Positions 16,581 through 18,320 of a stretch of DNA of 18,320 nt are shown one piece after another. Location: positions 1 through 18,320 of the forward strand of contig JAITIG010000196.1 of assembly GCA_031279575.1 (NCBI GenBank), written 5' to 3'. A program made the position numbers and the translations under genes. Source of the stretch: Bifidobacteriaceae bacterium. Its GTDB lineage: Bacteria; Actinomycetota; Actinomycetes; Actinomycetales; WQXJ01. The notes under the pieces were generated by a model that did not search any database, was not told the DNA's origin, and saw only the letters and a list, made by a program, of their open reading frames with translations. Every line of letters begins with the position of its first letter. Position 1 is the stretch's first letter.

Positions 16581-16644
16581 GAGGCCGCGCGCGCCGGCGC
16601 GGACCGCCGGGCGTCCAACGGCGCCCAGTGGCGCGCGCGGCCTC
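16581..16644 (-). terminator. Long hairpin after the beta-helix/FnIII gene (likely U-less terminator)
   Basis: GAGGCCGCGCGCGCC (16581-16595) is the exact reverse complement of 16630-16644, giving a perfect 15-bp GC stem. The 34-nt loop holds a further inner stem, GGGCG/CGCCC. It starts 42 nt after the stop codon at 16686. No T-run follows on the minus strand, so it would be a U-less hairpin terminator, as often seen in high-GC actinobacteria. The arrangement is seen; the terminator role is inferred. Confidence 0.6.
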
Positions 16645-16685
16645 CTTCTCGGTTTGCCGGACGCGGTTGCCCCTGCCCGGCGTCG

Positions 16686-18320
16686 TCACGTGGTTCGAGT
16701 CAACGTCTCGGTGAACGCCCCGGCGTCGGCGCCCTTGAAGTGGGCGGCCTTGTAATAGAAGGTCGTGCCCGGCGCCAGCCCGGTGTCCGCGTAATAGTCC
16801 TGGCCGGTCACGGTCGCCACCAGCGTGAACGGCCCATCCGGCGAGGTCGCCCGGTACACCTTCGTGCCATCGACCGGCTGGCCCGTCCACCAGCGCAGGT
16901 AGGCGCCGTCGGCACCCCACTCGGCGATCCTAAAGCCGCTCGGCATCGCCCACACCGCGGCGGTGGTCCAAGTCAACGTCTCGGTGAACGCCCCGGCGTC
17001 GGCGCCCTTGAAGTGGGCGGCCTTGTAATAGAAGGTCTTGCCCAGCGCCAGCCCGGTGTCCGCGTAATAGTCCTGGCCGGTCACGGTCGCCACCAGCGCG
17101 AACGGCCCATCCGGCGATGTCGCCCGGTACACCTTGGTACCGTCGACCGGCTGGCCCGTCCACCAGCGCAGGCAGGCGCCGTCGGCACCCCACTCGGCGA
17201 CCCTGAAGCCGCTCGGCATCGCCCACGCCGCATGGGTGGTCTCGTCTAGAACCTCCGTGTACGCTCCGGTCAAAGCGCCCTTGAAGTGCGCCAGCTTGTA
17301 ATAGAAGGTCGTACCCGCCGGCAAGCCGGCGTCGATGTGGTAGAACTCGTCTACCACGGTCCCGACCAGCGCAAACGGCCCATCCGGCGATGCCGCCCGG
17401 TACACCTTGGTACCGTCGACCGCCTGGTCCGTCCACCAGCGCAGGTAGACGCCATCGGCGCTCAGCGCTTGGGTCCAAAAGCTCCCCGGGGCGCCCAGAG
17501 CCGGGCCGCCCGGGTCGCCCGTCTCCGCCACCAGCGTCACCTGGCCGTCTTGCCTCAGGTCCGCCAGCGCCGCCGTGGCCGGCAAATATCCCGCGACGCT
17601 CAAGGTCGCCCGCCGATAATCCACCCGCTCTTGGATGCCGAGGACTCGCAGCACGTGGTAGACCTCCTTCAACTCCACCTGCACCGCGCCCTGGGCATCG
17701 GTCACTCCGGAAATCGTGTACTTGCCGCCGTCCGGGGCCTGGGCCGGCTCCGTTCCGTCCGGCAGCCACTCTGCCAGCTTCCACCACGTCCAATCGCCTT
17801 CCACCTCCAACTCCAGCGGCTGGTTCGCCACCGGGTCCCCCTGGCTATCGACCAACGTCAAATCGAACGTGTTCGCGACCGTCAACTCCGAAAAGGTCTC
17901 GCCGAAGATCAGCGGGGTCGTCGCGATGTCGAATCCCTCGGCGGTGTTGTCGACCATCATATTCATCTCCGAGCCCCAGTCCCAATATGAGATTGTGTAT
18001 GGCTCGAAGTTCGCCGTGTGATGGTCGATCTTCTGGAAATGATTGTTCTTGAACAGAACATTCTGGATGCCGGTGCCATAACTTGACCCAAACGACACGA
18101 ATTCCACGTTCGACGAGAAGGTGTTGCCTTCGAGCAGCGTCACCGGCGGCGGCAAAGCGGCGTCCGCCGGGTTTCGACCCCCGTTGATGTCCACCGTGGT
18201 CACGGCCATCTGCCAACGGTAATCCCAAACGTTGAGCTGGTCGCTCAGCGCTTCAACTTTGACGATGTTGTTCAAGAACTGAGTGTTCTTCGACCGGGCG
18301 CCTGTGCTGATCCACAATCC
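16686..18320 (-). CDS. Beta-helix / fibronectin-III-like surface or secreted protein (5' end outside window)
   Basis: The frame is open to the right edge, so only the last 544 residues are seen; the true start is outside the window. The visible N-terminal ~150 residues look like coils of a right-handed parallel beta-helix (NTQFLNNIV, LLEGNTFSSN, NVLFKNNHFQKI), as in pectate-lyase-like or NosD-like proteins. Next is an Ig-like or carboxypeptidase-regulatory-like segment (DLTLVDSQGDPVANQPLELEV ... GVTDAQGAVQVELKEV). Then come three fibronectin-III-like modules of 91 residues (YLRWWT.Q.VDGTKVYRA.SPDGPFALV ... GTTFYYK.AHFKG). The protein stops just after the third module, with no LPXTG motif, membrane helix or other anchor. 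Polysaccharide binding or cleavage is possible, but no catalytic residues are identified. The beta-helix part is less GC-rich than the adhesin gene. A hairpin follows the stop. Confidence 0.85.
   Translation of the reverse strand, partial: GLWISTGARSKNTQFLNNIVKVEALSDQLNVWDYRWQMAVTTVDINGGRNPADAALPPPVTLLEGNTFSSNVEFVSFGSSYGTGIQNVLFKNNHFQKIDHHTANFEPYTISYWDWGSEMNMMVDNTAEGFDIATTPLIFGETFSELTVANTFDLTLVDSQGDPVANQPLELEVEGDWTWWKLAEWLPDGTEPAQAPDGGKYTISGVTDAQGAVQVELKEVYHVLRVLGIQERVDYRRATLSVAGYLPATAALADLRQDGQVTLVAETGDPGGPALGAPGSFWTQALSADGVYLRWWTDQAVDGTKVYRAASPDGPFALVGTVVDEFYHIDAGLPAGTTFYYKLAHFKGALTGAYTEVLDETTHAAWAMPSGFRVAEWGADGACLRWWTGQPVDGTKVYRATSPDGPFALVATVTGQDYYADTGLALGKTFYYKAAHFKGADAGAFTETLTWTTAAVWAMPSGFRIAEWGADGAYLRWWTGQPVDGTKVYRATSPDGPFTLVATVTGQDYYADTGLAPGTTFYYKAAHFKGADAGAFTETLTRTT
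16701..17519 (-). repeat. Three tandem 273-bp (91-residue) FnIII-like repeats
   Basis: Equivalent bases recur at exact 273-bp spacing, for example 16701 and 16974, and GCGCCC at 17002 and 17275. The two repeats nearest the C-terminus differ at only a few bases, which indicates a recent duplication. The repeat nearest the beta-helix is more divergent (AVDGTKVYRAASPDG, then DEFYHIDAGLPAG). Confidence 0.88.

Noticed and set aside
16370..16618. 83-residue N-terminal extension of the acetyltransferase from ATG 16618
   Set aside because: The extension crosses the palindrome cluster and begins inside the loop of the upstream hairpin. GNAT proteins normally start close to the SVRPARPAD strand, as they do from 16369.
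16477..16920. 147-residue minus-strand frame overlapping the FnIII gene end
   Set aside because: It is an out-of-frame reading of the repeat modules that runs on past the real stop codon and through the hairpin; it has no RBS or domain.
1..18320. tRNA, rRNA, riboswitch or prophage genes
   Set aside because: I looked for these by eye on both strands and found nothing supportable.

Overview
The DNA is very GC-rich. Its visible genes are a sortase-anchored (LPFTG) giant surface protein, a GNAT acetyltransferase and a beta-helix/fibronectin-III-like protein. Together these point to a high-GC Gram-positive bacterium (Actinomycetota), probably one that attaches to hosts or particles. I cannot name a genus from the sequence.

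All three protein genes are on the minus strand, so transcription runs from right to left. (1) 16686-18320 is the 3' part of a gene whose 5' end lies beyond the right edge. It encodes right-handed beta-helix-like coils, an Ig-like/carboxypeptidase-regulatory-like segment, and three 91-residue fibronectin-III-like modules. A perfect 15-bp inverted repeat follows its stop codon. (2) 16370-16685 is a spacer holding that hairpin and an unusually AT-rich cluster of palindromes. (3) 15836-16369 encodes a small GNAT acetyltransferase. (4) 15636-15835 is a leader with several short hairpins and a strong Shine-Dalgarno site. (5) 1674-15635 is one 4653-residue gene filling three quarters of the window. 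It encodes a signal peptide, an N-terminal domain that may be propeller-like, an SdrD-B-like module, a GEVED-like module, about 28 Big_1/invasin-type Ig modules, two Big_6-like modules, a last Ig-like stretch and an LPFTG sorting signal. (6) 1-1673 contains no credible gene. It is a dense stack of repeat structures: a ~125-bp tandem array carrying hairpins, a G-rich tandem array with a G-quadruplex motif, a mirror-symmetric array of eight GTGGCCAC-type palindromes at 23-24-bp spacing, and a strong hairpin near the end of the giant gene.

Two patterns go beyond routine annotation. First, the Ig modules of the giant protein are not a simple tandem array. Modules 4-15 correspond one by one, in order, to modules 16-27, and module 28 begins a third round. 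The protein therefore holds two copies of a 12-module block of about 4.1-4.2 kb. Second, the intergenic region 1-1673 has two unrelated phased arrays (period ~125 bp and 23-24 bp), each built around dyad-symmetric cores. They look like structured DNA or RNA elements, or protein-binding arrays, of unknown function.

The two surface proteins and the acetyltransferase lie in the same direction, but separate hairpins and leaders suggest separate transcription units. A functional link between them is not shown by the sequence.
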